64,000 nucleotides of DNA from an uncultured Oscillospiraceae bacterium (GCA_910585815.1 CAJUFJ010000011.1:1-64000), one strand, 5' to 3'; counted from the stretch's first letter, positions 16,525 through 25,979 are shown. The notes: generated from the letters alone by a model not told the origin. Made by a program: numbers and translations.

Positions 16525-17324
16525 TCCACACCCCCCTTTCCCATCCGCAGGTGGAAGGTCTCATAAAACTCCGGGGAGGACAGGACCTCCTCCGGCGGGC
16601 CGGATTTCAGCACCCGGCGGTTGAGGAGGATCACCTTGTCGGCAAACTGACTCAGGGTGGCGAAGTCGTGGGTGGACAGGAAGATGGACAGGTCGTACTG
16701 GGTGCGCAGCTCGTCCAGCATGTCCAGCAGCTGGTGCTCCCCCTCGATGTCCACCCCGGACAGGGGCTCGTCCAGAATGAGGATGTGGGGCACCGGCTCC
16801 AGGGCCAGGGCCAGCAGCACCCGCTGAAGCTGTCCCCCGGACAGTCCCCCCATAGGCCTGTTAAGGAGGTCCTCCCCGTGGACCCGGGCCAGACAGGCCG
16901 CCGCTCGGTCCCGGTATTTGGCCGGGATGGGCAGCCACACCGGCCACCGGGCGGTGGCGGCGGTGAAGAAGTCCAGCACGGACACCGGGTCCCCCCGGTC
17001 GAAGCTGGGGGCCTGGGGGACGTAGCCCACCAGGGGCCGGGTCCCGCCGGTGACCGCGCCGTCCGCCAGGCGGATGGCCGGCCCTCCCGCAGGGGAGAAG
17101 GTGATCTTGCCCCGGTAGGCCGTCTGGCCTAAAATACTGCGGAACAGGGTGGACTTTCCCGCCCCGTTGGGGCCGATGAGGGCGGCAATCTCCCCGCAGT
17201 GGAGGTGGAAGGACACGTCCTCCAGGATGGAATCCCCCTCCAGCCGGACGGACAGCCCTTCAAGCTTCAGGCAGCAGGCACCAGCGCACCCGGAGATCAG
17301 CTTTCCATGTTTGATCTTCCGCAT
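16521..17324 (-). CDS. Zinc/manganese ABC transporter ATPase
   Basis: ATP-hydrolysing subunit, 267 aa, of the metal importer. Walker A GPNGAGKS, signature LSGGQLQR, Walker B LILDEP and the switch His (STHDF) are present. I use the ATG at 17324 (MRKIKHG) with a strong AGGAGG site; the frame is open further upstream to 17372 but lies inside the binding-protein gene. The overlap of 65 bases with that gene points to tight translational coupling. Confidence 0.88.
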   Translation of the reverse strand: MRKIKHGKLISGCAGACCLKLEGLSVRLEGDSILEDVSFHLHCGEIAALIGPNGAGKSTLFRSILGQTAYRGKITFSPAGGPAIRLADGAVTGGTRPLVGYVPQAPSFDRGDPVSVLDFFTAATARWPVWLPIPAKYRDRAAACLARVHGEDLLNRPMGGLSGGQLQRVLLALALEPVPHILILDEPLSGVDIEGEHQLLDMLDELRTQYDLSIFLSTHDFATLSQFADKVILLNRRVLKSGPPEEVLSSPEFYETFHLRMGKGGVE

Positions 17325-18267
17325 CGAACGAAACCACCTCCTCACCGGCAAACCCGTTGAGGATTGCCGCAAGATTACCGGTTATCCCGGTGTAGTATGC
17401 CTCCAGATCGCCCTCCGGGCCGTCCATCAGCATGTTCAGCTGGGCCACACGGCACCCGGTCTCCCGGGCAATGGCCCGGGCGGTGGCATCGGAGCCGTTG
17501 ACCTCGGTGAAGATTGCCGGGATGCCGTGCTCCTTGACCAGCTCTGTGATCTCCACGATCTCGTGGGCGCTGGCCTCGCTGCCCGCCTCCTCCTCGATGG
17601 AGGCCAGCAGGGGCAGGCCGTAGGCCTTTGCGAAGTACTGGAAGCCGTCGTGAAAGGTAATCAGACCCGGGGCCCCCTGGGGCAGGTGTTCCTCCACCAG
17701 CGCCCAGGTGTCTTTTTCTGCCTGAAGGAGAATTTCCTCCGTTTGAACGGCGTTGTCCTCGTATTCGGCGGCGTGGTCCGGGTCCAGAAGGACCAGGTTG
17801 TTTCTCAGGTTGGCCGCCATGGTCCGGGCGTTGGACGGGTCCATCCAGTAGTGGGGGTCCCAGTGGCCGTGGTCGTGGCCGTCGTGATCGTCCCCGTCGT
17901 GGTGGTGGGACAGGTTTTCCAGCAGCTCCACCCCAAGGGAGCAGTCAATCACCGCCGCGTCAGAGGCGGCCAGGGCGTCCTCCAGAAATTCCTCCAGCCC
18001 CGCGCCGTTGACGGCGATCACGTCCGCCCGTTCCAGCTTCTTCATGTCCGCCATAGACAGGGTGTAGTCGTGGAGGCAGCTGGTGGACCCGGTGTCCAGC
18101 CGTTCCACCGCCACGCCTTCCACCCCCTCGGTGAGGGAGGAGGTAAACAGGTAAATGGGGTAGGTGGTGCAAACCACCGTCAGCCGGGCCGCCTCCCCCC
18201 GCGCCGGGGCGCAGGCGGGGAGGGTGAGGAGGAGGGATAAAATGCCAATGAGAACAGTTCTTTTCAT
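17260..18267 (-). CDS. Zinc/manganese ABC transporter substrate-binding lipoprotein
   Basis: Extracellular metal-binding lipoprotein of the ZnuA/AdcA cluster A-I family, 335 aa. A lipobox LTLPAC ends the signal peptide. The metal site His is in SCLHDY, and further ligands are expected in HWDPHYWMDP, FHDGFQYFA and the Glu/Asp late region (FTEVNGSDATA). A His/Asp-rich loop (HHHDGDDHDGHDHGH, about residues 122-136) is typical of zinc rather than manganese proteins. TAGGAG precedes the ATG. It is first in the operon, followed by the ATPase and the permease. Confidence 0.92.
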   Translation of the reverse strand: MKRTVLIGILSLLLTLPACAPARGEAARLTVVCTTYPIYLFTSSLTEGVEGVAVERLDTGSTSCLHDYTLSMADMKKLERADVIAVNGAGLEEFLEDALAASDAAVIDCSLGVELLENLSHHHDGDDHDGHDHGHWDPHYWMDPSNARTMAANLRNNLVLLDPDHAAEYEDNAVQTEEILLQAEKDTWALVEEHLPQGAPGLITFHDGFQYFAKAYGLPLLASIEEEAGSEASAHEIVEITELVKEHGIPAIFTEVNGSDATARAIARETGCRVAQLNMLMDGPEGDLEAYYTGITGNLAAILNGFAGEEVVSFDAEDQTWKADLRVRWCLLPEA

Positions 18268-18300
18268 TCAGAATCTCCTAACTTTCAGGAAAGCGTCAAA

Positions 18301-18478
18301 AGCCTCCTTTTGAAAGGAGGTGGCACGGCGAAGCCGTGACGGAAGATTGCATTTCGCGAAGCGAAATATACGAAGTAAAACAGGTCTGGAAACCCCTGTT
18401 TATTTCATACATTTCGCCTTCGGCGAAATCAATCCTCAGTCAGCCTTGCGGCTGACAGCCCCTTTCAAAAGGGGCCTT
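18301..18478. repeat. Nested-palindrome repeat, copy 1
   Basis: A roughly 178-base element. The left end is a hairpin of GCCTCC/GGAGGTGG type followed by a second hairpin (CACGGCGAAGCCGTG). The centre has paired ATTTCGC and GCGAAAT units, and the right end has CCTCAGTCAGCC, GGCTGACAGCCCC and GGGGCC. The ends match the repeat at 32879-33063 and, in inverse orientation, the one at 47941-48073. It fills the 209-base gap between the wall-polymer operon and the metal importer. Confidence 0.8.
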
Positions 18479-20684
18479 ATTTTGTCCCCTCCAGCAGTTC
18501 CAGTAGCAGCCGTTCATTCTCCCCGGCGGCCTGGGTGAGCTGGGCGGATTTCTCCCGCAGGCGGGCGAGCACCTTGTCGTAATTGGCCAGGAGGGCGTCG
18601 GCCCGGCGGATGGCCTCGGCGCGGTCGAAGTGCTCCACGTCCCCGGCGGCGGGCAGGTCCAGCTCCTCCAGGTAGCTGGCCACCTTGGGGTCGTAGACCA
18701 GCCCCATGGCGGGCACCGCCATCCGGGCGGCGAAGATAAGGGTGTGCAGCCGCATGGCCAGGCACAGCCGGGCCTGTCCCAGCACCCCCATCAGCTCCCG
18801 GGGGGCGGTGGGCACGTCCAGCACCCAGGCGGGCTGCTCCATCAGCGCCCGGACCTGGGCGGTGGCGGCCCGGTCCCGGTCGGGCTGCATCAGCAGGAAC
18901 AGCACCTCCAGCCCGTGCTGGCCCCGCAGGTGGTCGCACAGGGCGGCCAGCTGGGGGTAGAAGGCCTCCGCGTCGTGCCAGTCCCGGACAGACACCGCCA
19001 CAAAGGGTTGTCCCTGAGGCAGGCCGGAGGCGGCCAGCAGCTCCAGCGACCGGGCCTGGCAGGCGGGCTCCAGATGAAACACCGGGTCGGCGGTGACAAC
19101 GGCGGGGCGGGTAATGCCCATCTGCTTCAGCTCCAGGGCGGAGGCGTGGTCCCGGAGGGTGACCAGGGCGGCCCGCTCCACCACCTGGCGCACCCGGCGG
19201 CGGTTGGCCGGCTTGCGCACCGGGCCGATGCCGTTGGCATAGAGCATCACCGGCTTGTGGAGCCACTGGGCGCAGCGGATCACCGACAGATAGTACAGCA
19301 GCGACCGGGTGGAGGTGGTGTCCTGAAGGAGGCTCCCCCCCCCGGACAGCAGCACATCCCCCTGCCGCAGGGCGCGGAGCACCCGCAGCATCCGAAAGCG
19401 GGGGATGGCGTCCAGGCCGTACTGCCTGCGGGTCAGTTCCGGGTCGTTGGACAGCACAGTTACCGACACGTCGTCGCTGGCCGCCCGGATGGCCTGCTGG
19501 ATGGAGTCCAGAATGGCGTCGTCCCCGGCGTTGCCGAAGCCGTAGTAGCCGCTCATGACCACCCGATACTTCCGCCTGCGCACCTGCTCATAGACCGACA
19601 GGCAGTCCGCCGCCATGCGGCGCACCGAGTAGTAGTCAAAAATCACCTGCCGGCCGTAGGCCCCCAGGGCCTCCTTCTCCGCCTGGGGGAGGCGGAAGGC
19701 GGCGGTCACGTCGGCCAGCAGAGTGTCAGGGTCGGACATGGGCAGGCCCCGGCAGCAGAAGTTGCCCGCCCGGGCCTCGTCCAGCTTGTCGGGGGTGAAC
19801 AGGCCGTGGTAGCCCTCGTTGCCCGCCACGATGACGGCCTTTCCCGCCGCCATGGCCTCCAGCGCCGCCCGGGACACCCCCACAAAGAGGTCCCCCGCCG
19901 CCACAATCTCGTTGATATCGGTGCGGGGGCCGGTCATGGTGACGCACCGGCGGCCCATCCGGGCGTTGACATCCTCCGCCCGGGCCTTAAGCCGGTCGAA
20001 GACATTGCCCCCCCCGGCAATCAGGAGCTGAATACCGGGCAGGGCCCGGTCCAGCGCAGGGGCGATTTCAATGAGCTGTCCGGCCACCAGGGCTCGGTCC
20101 TCGTCCATCCGGCTGACGTAGGACAGGATGGGGGTGGCCGGGTCCAGGCCGAACTCCCGGATAACCTCCCGGCCGGTGTGGTCGGGGGAGAACTTCTCCG
20201 TGTCGATGCCGTTGATGGTAACGGTGATGTGCTCGGCGCTCAGGCCGTACTCCCGGATAAGGTAGGCCTTGATATCCTCCGACACCGCCACCGTCCGCTC
20301 CCCCCAGTTGGTGAGGTAGCGCAGGGCCCCCCGGGTGTCGAAAACCCAGTGGGCGGTGGTGACGAAGGGCACCTTCCACCTCCGGCACAGGGCGCCGCAC
20401 AGAAAGGCGGGGATGCGGGCGTGGGCGTGGACAAGGTCGGGCCGCTCCCGGCGGATGGCCTCCCCCAGCAGCCTGCGCCCCTGGAGCATGGCCAGTCCGC
20501 TGCGGCGGTTGAGGGGGGCGGTGTAGTGGCGGATGCCGGCGGCGGTGATCTCCGGGACGTAGACGCCGCCGTTGGAGACGATGGCGATGTCGTGCCCCTC
20601 GCTTTTCAGCTCCTTGGACAGCTCCACAATGTGGGTCTCGGCCCCGCCGATGTCCAGCCCCATGGTGGCCATTAAAATCTTCAT
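18477..20684 (-). CDS. Fused GT4 glycosyltransferase-CsaB-type polysaccharide pyruvyl transferase
   Basis: 735-aa two-domain enzyme. Residues 1-about 370 are a GT-B fold glycosyltransferase of the GT4 family (opening MATMGLDIGGAETHIVEL; donor-site region later). Residues about 373-735 are a polysaccharide pyruvyl transferase of the CsaB family, opening RVVMSGYYGFGNAGDDAIL, with GGGSLLQDTTS and the C-terminal FAARMAVPAMGLVYDPK. CsaB adds ketal-pyruvate to secondary wall polymer, which SLH domains bind. AAGGAGGG precedes the ATG. It is the last gene of the polymer operon; two SLH proteins are encoded further along. The last codons overlap the repeat edge at 18478. Confidence 0.85.
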   Translation of the reverse strand: MKILMATMGLDIGGAETHIVELSKELKSEGHDIAIVSNGGVYVPEITAAGIRHYTAPLNRRSGLAMLQGRRLLGEAIRRERPDLVHAHARIPAFLCGALCRRWKVPFVTTAHWVFDTRGALRYLTNWGERTVAVSEDIKAYLIREYGLSAEHITVTINGIDTEKFSPDHTGREVIREFGLDPATPILSYVSRMDEDRALVAGQLIEIAPALDRALPGIQLLIAGGGNVFDRLKARAEDVNARMGRRCVTMTGPRTDINEIVAAGDLFVGVSRAALEAMAAGKAVIVAGNEGYHGLFTPDKLDEARAGNFCCRGLPMSDPDTLLADVTAAFRLPQAEKEALGAYGRQVIFDYYSVRRMAADCLSVYEQVRRRKYRVVMSGYYGFGNAGDDAILDSIQQAIRAASDDVSVTVLSNDPELTRRQYGLDAIPRFRMLRVLRALRQGDVLLSGGGSLLQDTTSTRSLLYYLSVIRCAQWLHKPVMLYANGIGPVRKPANRRRVRQVVERAALVTLRDHASALELKQMGITRPAVVTADPVFHLEPACQARSLELLAASGLPQGQPFVAVSVRDWHDAEAFYPQLAALCDHLRGQHGLEVLFLLMQPDRDRAATAQVRALMEQPAWVLDVPTAPRELMGVLGQARLCLAMRLHTLIFAARMAVPAMGLVYDPKVASYLEELDLPAAGDVEHFDRAEAIRRADALLANYDKVLARLREKSAQLTQAAGENERLLLELLEGTK

Positions 20685-20704
20685 GGATTGCCCTCCTTAG
20701 CCCG

Positions 20705-20736
20705 GCATAGGGGCGCACCGCGGTGCGCCCCTATGC
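20705..20736. repeat. Perfect 32-base palindrome
   Basis: The sequence reads the same on both strands, with GCATAGGGGCGC at the left end and GCGCCCCTATGC at the right. It lies between two genes of the polymer operon and shares its GGGGCGC ends with the repeat at 6919-6964. It could act as a weak internal hairpin. Confidence 0.85.
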
Positions 20737-20738
20737 AG

Positions 20739-21245
20739 TCAGTCAAAAATCTCACACACCGTCCCGGTGAAATCGGCCCGCTTGGTCCAGTAGTTCCGGG
20801 AGGAGTTGACCCCCAGGTCATAGACCCGATTGATGGAGTAGCTCCGCCCCGTGACCAGGCCCCGGCCCTTCACGGTGATCAGCAGGTCCACGGTGTTGTC
20901 CGCCTCCAGCATGGCGGCGGTGCCGTCGGTAAGCCGGTCGGCCAGCTTGGTGCCGGGGGTGCGCTCCACCTGAATGTCGGTAATCTGCCCCAGGGCCCGG
21001 CCGCCGCTGGAGTAGCTCTGGTCGTAGAGGCTGTCCCCCACCAGGATGGCGGCGGCCACGTAGTCGTCCACCCCCCGGGCTCGGACCTGGAAGGTGATAT
21101 CCTGCTCGGTGACCGACATGCCGGTGTGGGCCTGGTTGTTTTTAAAGAACAGGGCGGCGGCCATCACCAGCACAACGCCGATGACCAGCACATCAATCAC
21201 GCTGATTTTGCCGAACAGACGCCCGTTTCGATCTATAAAGTTCAT
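20739..21245 (-). CDS. DUF4330 domain protein (first of two)
   Basis: Membrane-anchored extracytoplasmic protein of 168 aa. One N-terminal membrane segment (ISVIDVLVIGVVLVMAAALF) is followed by a beta-rich domain with the DUF4330 pattern (ITFQVRARGVDDYVAAAILVGD). The protein is a divergent paralogue of the 167-aa protein encoded just upstream, with a four-base overlap. Both sit in a wall-polymer operon, so a role in polymer export or assembly is likely but unproven. Confidence 0.8.
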   Translation of the reverse strand: MNFIDRNGRLFGKISVIDVLVIGVVLVMAAALFFKNNQAHTGMSVTEQDITFQVRARGVDDYVAAAILVGDSLYDQSYSSGGRALGQITDIQVERTPGTKLADRLTDGTAAMLEADNTVDLLITVKGRGLVTGRSYSINRVYDLGVNSSRNYWTKRADFTGTVCEIFD

Positions 21246-21745
21246 CCCTGCACCTCCTCAACGGCCACGATGGGGCCGCTGCCCATATAGCCCTCGCCCC
21301 GGAGGAAGCCGGTGGTGCCCACCCGGACCTCGTAGCCGCCGCCCACGGTAAAGGCCTTGTCACTGACGGTACAGGGGGCCTCCACTGTGACCAGCACGTC
21401 CTCAAAGCCCTCCAGCTCGGCCCAGACCCAGCGGTGGCTCTCCTGGTCGGGCGTCTGCACCAGGGCGGGCACCGCCTGGGCGGACACCACATGGCCCACC
21501 TCGTAGTTCTTGATGTTGTCGGCGATGCGGTCCCCCGGCTGGATAATCTCGCTGGTGCCGGGAATCCACCGCTGGAAGCGGACGGTATATCGGATGGTGG
21601 AGGTGGCGGCGGGGTCGGCCTGGACGGGGGCGGCCGGCTTTACCGCCCGCCACAGCAGGAAGGCCCCCACGGCCAGGGCCAGCACCAGGACGATGCCGTC
21701 AAACAGGTTCAGCCGCAGACGAAATTTTGGTGTGTTCGGTTCCAT
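21242..21745 (-). CDS. DUF4330 domain protein (second of two)
   Basis: Membrane-anchored protein of 167 aa with one segment (LNLFDGIVLVLALAVGAFLLW) and a DUF4330-like beta domain (YTVRFQRWIPGTSEIIQPGD). It is related to its neighbour 20739-21245 in length, topology and domain but little in sequence. The stop and start overlap by four bases, and the GT4 gene upstream ends three bases away, so all three are coupled. Confidence 0.75.
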   Translation of the reverse strand: MEPNTPKFRLRLNLFDGIVLVLALAVGAFLLWRAVKPAAPVQADPAATSTIRYTVRFQRWIPGTSEIIQPGDRIADNIKNYEVGHVVSAQAVPALVQTPDQESHRWVWAELEGFEDVLVTVEAPCTVSDKAFTVGGGYEVRVGTTGFLRGEGYMGSGPIVAVEEVQG

Positions 21746-21747
21746 AA

Positions 21748-22866
21748 TCAGGCTCCTTTCAGGATATCCAGGTAGATGTTCTCGGTATTTCGGGCGAAGA
21801 CCTCGCCGGTAAAGCGTTCCTCATAGAGGGCCCGGGCCCTGCGGCCCATCTCCGCCCGCTCCTGGGGGCGGTCCAGCAGCCGCTCCAGGGCGGCGGCCAG
21901 GGCAGCGGCGTCCCGGCTGGGAAAGAGCAGGCCGCTTTTACCGTCCTCCACCACCCAGGGGTTGCCGCCGTAGTCGCTAGCCACGGTGGGCAGGCCCAGG
22001 CTCATCCCCTCCAGCAGGGCCATGGAGGTGGCCTCGGTGCCGTAGGAGCAGTTGAGCTGCACATCCAGAATGCTCAGCAGGGCGGGCACGTCGGACCGGA
22101 AGCCCAGCAGGCGGAGCCTGTCCCCCACGCCGGCCCGCTCCACCGCCCGGGCCAGCTCCTGGGCAAAGGGGCCCGTTCCGGCCACCAGAACGGTAAAGCC
22201 CTCCCGCCCCCGCTCCTTCAGCAGGCGGACCGCCTCCACCAGGTAGAGGTGGCCCTTGTAGTCCTCCAGCCGGGCCAGGATGCCAAAAACGGTATCCTCC
22301 GGCGGGATGGACAGCGCCGCGCGCAGGGCGGCCCGCTCCTCCGGGGCGGTGGGGGGGACGGGGGAGACCCCGTTCATCACCACGGTGATCTTCCGGGGGG
22401 AGATGCCCGCCTCGGTGAGGTTATCCCGGGTGGCGGGGCTGACGGCGATAATCCGGTCGGCGTAGTGCTCGTTGACCAGCTTGTTCACCCACCGCCCCGG
22501 GGGATATTTCAGCTTGGCCGGGACGGGAAAGGCGGAATGGCGGCTGTATACCACCGGGATATGGCACTTCTTGGCCGCAATCCGGCCGGAGAGACAGCCG
22601 TGGGTGTGGACGATATGGGGGCGCTGCACCTCCATCAGGGCCCGGAGGGTCTTCACGTCCTCTCTGTGGTAGGAGCGGTCGGCAATGCCGTCCACCTCCA
22701 GCACCCGGCCCCCCGCCTCCTCCAGCGGGGCCTTGAGGAGGCTTCCCCGGGGCAGGGCAATCCAGGTCTCGAACCGATCCCGGTGGGTGTAGCGCAGGTA
22801 GTTGAGGATAACCCGCCCCGCCCCGCCGATGTTGGTGTCGCTGATGATGTTCAGTACCTTGATCAT
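21748..22866 (-). CDS. GT4 family glycosyltransferase
   Basis: Cytoplasmic glycosyltransferase of the GT4 family, 372 aa, likely adding a sugar to the wall polymer on its lipid carrier. I use the ATG at 22866 (MIKVLNIISDTNIGGAGRVI), which overlaps the ligase stop as ATGA and has GGGAGG eight bases upstream; the frame to 23070 is out of the family pattern. The donor-site motif is near LLGFRSDVPALLSILDV and the conserved Glu region is ATSMALLEGMSLG. The donor sugar cannot be deduced. Confidence 0.87.
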   Translation of the reverse strand: MIKVLNIISDTNIGGAGRVILNYLRYTHRDRFETWIALPRGSLLKAPLEEAGGRVLEVDGIADRSYHREDVKTLRALMEVQRPHIVHTHGCLSGRIAAKKCHIPVVYSRHSAFPVPAKLKYPPGRWVNKLVNEHYADRIIAVSPATRDNLTEAGISPRKITVVMNGVSPVPPTAPEERAALRAALSIPPEDTVFGILARLEDYKGHLYLVEAVRLLKERGREGFTVLVAGTGPFAQELARAVERAGVGDRLRLLGFRSDVPALLSILDVQLNCSYGTEATSMALLEGMSLGLPTVASDYGGNPWVVEDGKSGLLFPSRDAAALAAALERLLDRPQERAEMGRRARALYEERFTGEVFARNTENIYLDILKGA

Positions 22867-24311
22867 ACCAGCAGCCTCCCCTCGGGGAGCCGCCGGCGCC
22901 GGGCGCACAGGGCCCCCAGGGCCAGGTAGGTCCAGAACAGAAAGAGCACCCGGTAGTTGTAGAAGGAGTAGTCCGTCATGGCCTGGACCAGAAAGCCGCA
23001 CACCCCGGCGGTGAAGGCAATCTGATGGACCCGGCTGGGCCAGTCGTGCTCCCGGCTTACGGCGGTGCACATCATGCGGAAGTAGACAAACAGCAAAATC
23101 AAAAAGACGGCCAGGGCGGCGATGCCTGCGTCGCAGACGATCTGCAAAAACAGGTTGTGGGAGTGGGGGGCGGAGATGCCGTTAAAGCTGTAGGCGGGGT
23201 AGGCCATGTTGAAGGCGTCCGCCCCCGGGCCGATGCCGCACAGCCAGTAGTTTTTCAGCATGGCCAGGGTGCCCATCCAGATGTACACCCGGTAGGAGGT
23301 GGAGGCGTCCCCCAGGTTGCCGATGCTGGCAAACCGGGCGGTGACGGTGTCCGGCAGGACGAACCACAGGGCGGCCAGCGCCACGGGAAAGAGGAGAATC
23401 AGCCGGGGGTTGAGCAGAACCACAAACACCGCCCCGGCAAAGAGCAGGCCCAGCCAGGCCCCCCGGGAGAAGGTGAGCAGCATGCACACGCACATCACCC
23501 CGCAGCAGCCAAAGTAGAACACCCGGCTGAACCAGTCCCTGGCGGACAGCAGCTTGGCCCCGCCGATAGGGATGGCCAGAATCAGGTACTGCCCCAGCAT
23601 GTTGGGGTTGTCCAGGGTGGAGGGCACCCGGAACTCGATGCCGGAGAACATGTCGCTGTCCACCCAGGCGGCGGACTGGTAGCCCCAGCGGAAGACATAC
23701 TGCAAAATGCCGTAGACCGAGACCGCCGCCGCCGCGATTACCATAAAGGTGAGCAGGGTGTCCAGCTGGGTCCGGTTCTCCACGGCGTTGTACAGCGCCA
23801 CCGCAAAGAGGATGAAGGCCGCGCTGAGCAGTCCCGGCTTCAGGCTGGAACTCAGGTTGACGGAGAACAGGGCCCCCGCCAGATAGACGGCGGCGTAGAG
23901 CAGCACATAGCGGTTGATGGGGGACCAGGCCAGCTGCCGCTCCCGGTCCCGCACCAGATTCAGCAGCAGGGAGCAGAAGCCTATAGCGGCCATGCCCAGC
24001 AGGGCCATGGTGGGGAACAGGGGGGCGAACACCGCCGGCATCATGCACCAGAACCAGGTTTGGGTGAAGACGCTGCCGGCAAAGAGCCTGTCCAGCCCCA
24101 GCGCCCGGTAGAGCCGGCACAGCCCATGCCGGACCCAGGCCCACAGCCTGTAGAATACGCTCCCCTCCGAGGCGGCGCGGCTCCACCCCCGGGGGTGGAG
24201 GAACCACTGGACCACCCCGCTGTTCTCCCACTGGGCCCCGCACCACAGGCACAGGGCCGTCAGCGCCCGCCAGAGCAGGCTGGCGTTCAGAATAGTTTTT
24301 GCTCGTTCCAT
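22863..24311 (-). CDS. O-antigen ligase / Wzy-like membrane protein
   Basis: 482-aa polytopic membrane protein with about twelve segments, of the O-antigen ligase/polymerase family. The large extracellular loop holds the typical conserved part (NYWLCGIGPGADAFNMAYPAY, then APHSHNLFLQI). In Gram-positive bacteria this family polymerises or transfers surface glycans. GCGAGG precedes the ATG. It is the second gene after murJ and overlaps the GT4 start by four bases, placing it in the polymer operon. Confidence 0.85.
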   Translation of the reverse strand: MERAKTILNASLLWRALTALCLWCGAQWENSGVVQWFLHPRGWSRAASEGSVFYRLWAWVRHGLCRLYRALGLDRLFAGSVFTQTWFWCMMPAVFAPLFPTMALLGMAAIGFCSLLLNLVRDRERQLAWSPINRYVLLYAAVYLAGALFSVNLSSSLKPGLLSAAFILFAVALYNAVENRTQLDTLLTFMVIAAAAVSVYGILQYVFRWGYQSAAWVDSDMFSGIEFRVPSTLDNPNMLGQYLILAIPIGGAKLLSARDWFSRVFYFGCCGVMCVCMLLTFSRGAWLGLLFAGAVFVVLLNPRLILLFPVALAALWFVLPDTVTARFASIGNLGDASTSYRVYIWMGTLAMLKNYWLCGIGPGADAFNMAYPAYSFNGISAPHSHNLFLQIVCDAGIAALAVFLILLFVYFRMMCTAVSREHDWPSRVHQIAFTAGVCGFLVQAMTDYSFYNYRVLFLFWTYLALGALCARRRRLPEGRLLV

Positions 24312-24366
24312 GGCTTAACCTCGCTTCAGCAATTTACCCGTGCAGGGGGCGGCCTGGGCGCCGCTC

Positions 24367-25926
24367 CTACGGTTTCCGAATCAGAGAGACCACCAGCCTG
24401 GCCTCCCGCACCCGCAGGAGGAGGGCCAGCACAAAATACAGCACAACGCCCAGCCCGGTGCACAGGGCCAGGCAGAGCATCTCCCCCGCCTTTCCGGCGG
24501 GGAGGAGGGGGGTCAGCCCCTCCTGGGCGGCCCGGACGCACAGCCCCATAGCGGCGGCGGCCAGGGCGGTCTTGCCCAGGTCGGCCAGGGCGGAGCCGTC
24601 CAGCAGCCACTCCCCGCTCCGCTGGAGGGGCAGGAGGAGGAGCAGGGCATACACCGTGGCGGCGATGGCGGAGGACAGGGCCAGTCCGGCTACCTGGAAG
24701 CGGTGGGTGAGGGCCCGGCACAGGAGGAGATTCACCAGAATGGCCCCGCCCCCGGCAATCAGAGGCACCCGCCCCTGCTGCCGGGCGAAGTAGGCCCGGC
24801 TGAGGATGTTCTGTACCGCGTAGCCCGTCATGCCCAGGGACATCCAGGCCAGGGCGGAGGCGGTGATTTCGGTGGAGAAGGCGTCGAAGGCCCCGCCGCC
24901 GTAGATGAGGGAGATGAGGGGCCGGGCCACCGCCGTCAGCCCCGCCGACATGGGCAGCACCAGAAACAGGCACACCCCCAGGGTCTGGCGGATGGTGTTT
25001 TGAAATTCCCCCTCATGCCCCCCGGCGGTGAGCCGGGACAGGCGGGGAAAGATCACATTGGTCACCGACAGGATAAAGGTGCCCGCAATGACTAGATACA
25101 GGTTGGAGGCGTACTCCAGGGCGGACATGCCCGCCCCGCCGTAGAGCCGGGAGCCGAACCGGCCGTTGATGGCCTGATTGATGGGCTGCACCCAGGTGGA
25201 CACCATCACCGGGCCCATAAGGGCGAAGACCTTTTTCATCCCCTCCGACCGGAAGTCAAAGCCGGGCCGGTATTGGAAGCCCAGCCGGCCCAGGGGGGGG
25301 ACCTGGATGACCGCCTGGAGCAGCCAGCCCAGCAGATAGGCCCCGGCCAGGCCGTAGATGCCCAGCTTGGCATCCAGGGTGAAGAAGTAGAGGATAATCG
25401 CCCCGTTGGACACCGCCGACATAAGGGCGGGGGCGGTGAAGTGGTCCTGGGCCTGGAGCACCCCCACCAGGGAGAAGGCCACGCCGGAAAAGAGCACCGT
25501 GGGGAACATCACCCGGGTGAGGGAGACGGCCAGCCGGGTGGTGGCGGGGTCGGAGTAGTCGGCAAAAAGGGCCACCAGGGGCTGGGGGAAGACCATTCCC
25601 GCCAGCGTGAGGGCCCCGGTGAGCAGGGCAATGATGGTGAGGAAGGAGCCGGCAAAGCGAAAGGCCTCCCGTCTGCCCTTTTTCTCCAGGTATTCGCTGA
25701 ACACCGGGATAAAGCAGGCGGCAATGGCGGAGGCAAACACCGCGTCGAAAAAAACCCGGGGGATGCGGCTGGCGGTAAAAAAGGCGTTGGCGGCGGAGCC
25801 GGTGCTGTAGTGGACGGCAAGCAGCCGGTCCCGGTACAGGCCCAGCACCTTGCCGATAAGGGTAACGGCCATCACAAAGCTGACGGTCCTGGCCGCGCCG
25901 CTGTGCTGTTCCTCCAGAGTGCCCAC
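24367..25926 (-). CDS. murJ: MurJ-type lipid II / polyprenyl-glycan flippase
   Basis: Membrane protein of 519 aa, 14 predicted segments, MOP superfamily MurJ. It flips lipid-linked wall precursor to the outside. The family opening is clear (VTLIGKVLGLYRDRLLAVHYSTG) and the SAIAACFIPVFSEYL block follows. Gene order with a ligase and GTs means it may flip polymer repeat units rather than, or as well as, lipid II. The start GTG at 25926 has GAGGGG directly before it with no spacer, which is unusual; the protein length fits, so I keep it. The promoter is at 25951-25979. Confidence 0.87.
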   Translation of the reverse strand: MGTLEEQHSGAARTVSFVMAVTLIGKVLGLYRDRLLAVHYSTGSAANAFFTASRIPRVFFDAVFASAIAACFIPVFSEYLEKKGRREAFRFAGSFLTIIALLTGALTLAGMVFPQPLVALFADYSDPATTRLAVSLTRVMFPTVLFSGVAFSLVGVLQAQDHFTAPALMSAVSNGAIILYFFTLDAKLGIYGLAGAYLLGWLLQAVIQVPPLGRLGFQYRPGFDFRSEGMKKVFALMGPVMVSTWVQPINQAINGRFGSRLYGGAGMSALEYASNLYLVIAGTFILSVTNVIFPRLSRLTAGGHEGEFQNTIRQTLGVCLFLVLPMSAGLTAVARPLISLIYGGGAFDAFSTEITASALAWMSLGMTGYAVQNILSRAYFARQQGRVPLIAGGGAILVNLLLCRALTHRFQVAGLALSSAIAATVYALLLLLPLQRSGEWLLDGSALADLGKTALAAAAMGLCVRAAQEGLTPLLPAGKAGEMLCLALCTGLGVVLYFVLALLLRVREARLVVSLIRKP

Positions 25927-25950
25927 CCCCTCAAAAAGCAGAATCGGTAT

Positions 25951-25979
25951 ATTTTACATCATGTGCCGTTTTTTTTCAA
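25951..25979 (-). promoter_or_regulatory. Promoter of murJ and the polymer operon
   Basis: Read on the minus strand, TTGAAA (25979-25974) is followed after 17 bases by TAAAAT (25956-25951). The expected start site lies about 18 bases before the GTG, so the leader is very short. Confidence 0.7.

Noticed and set aside
15131..16564. 477-codon minus-strand frame across the end of clpB and the permease gene
   Set aside because: It overlaps two well-supported genes in another frame and has no domain.
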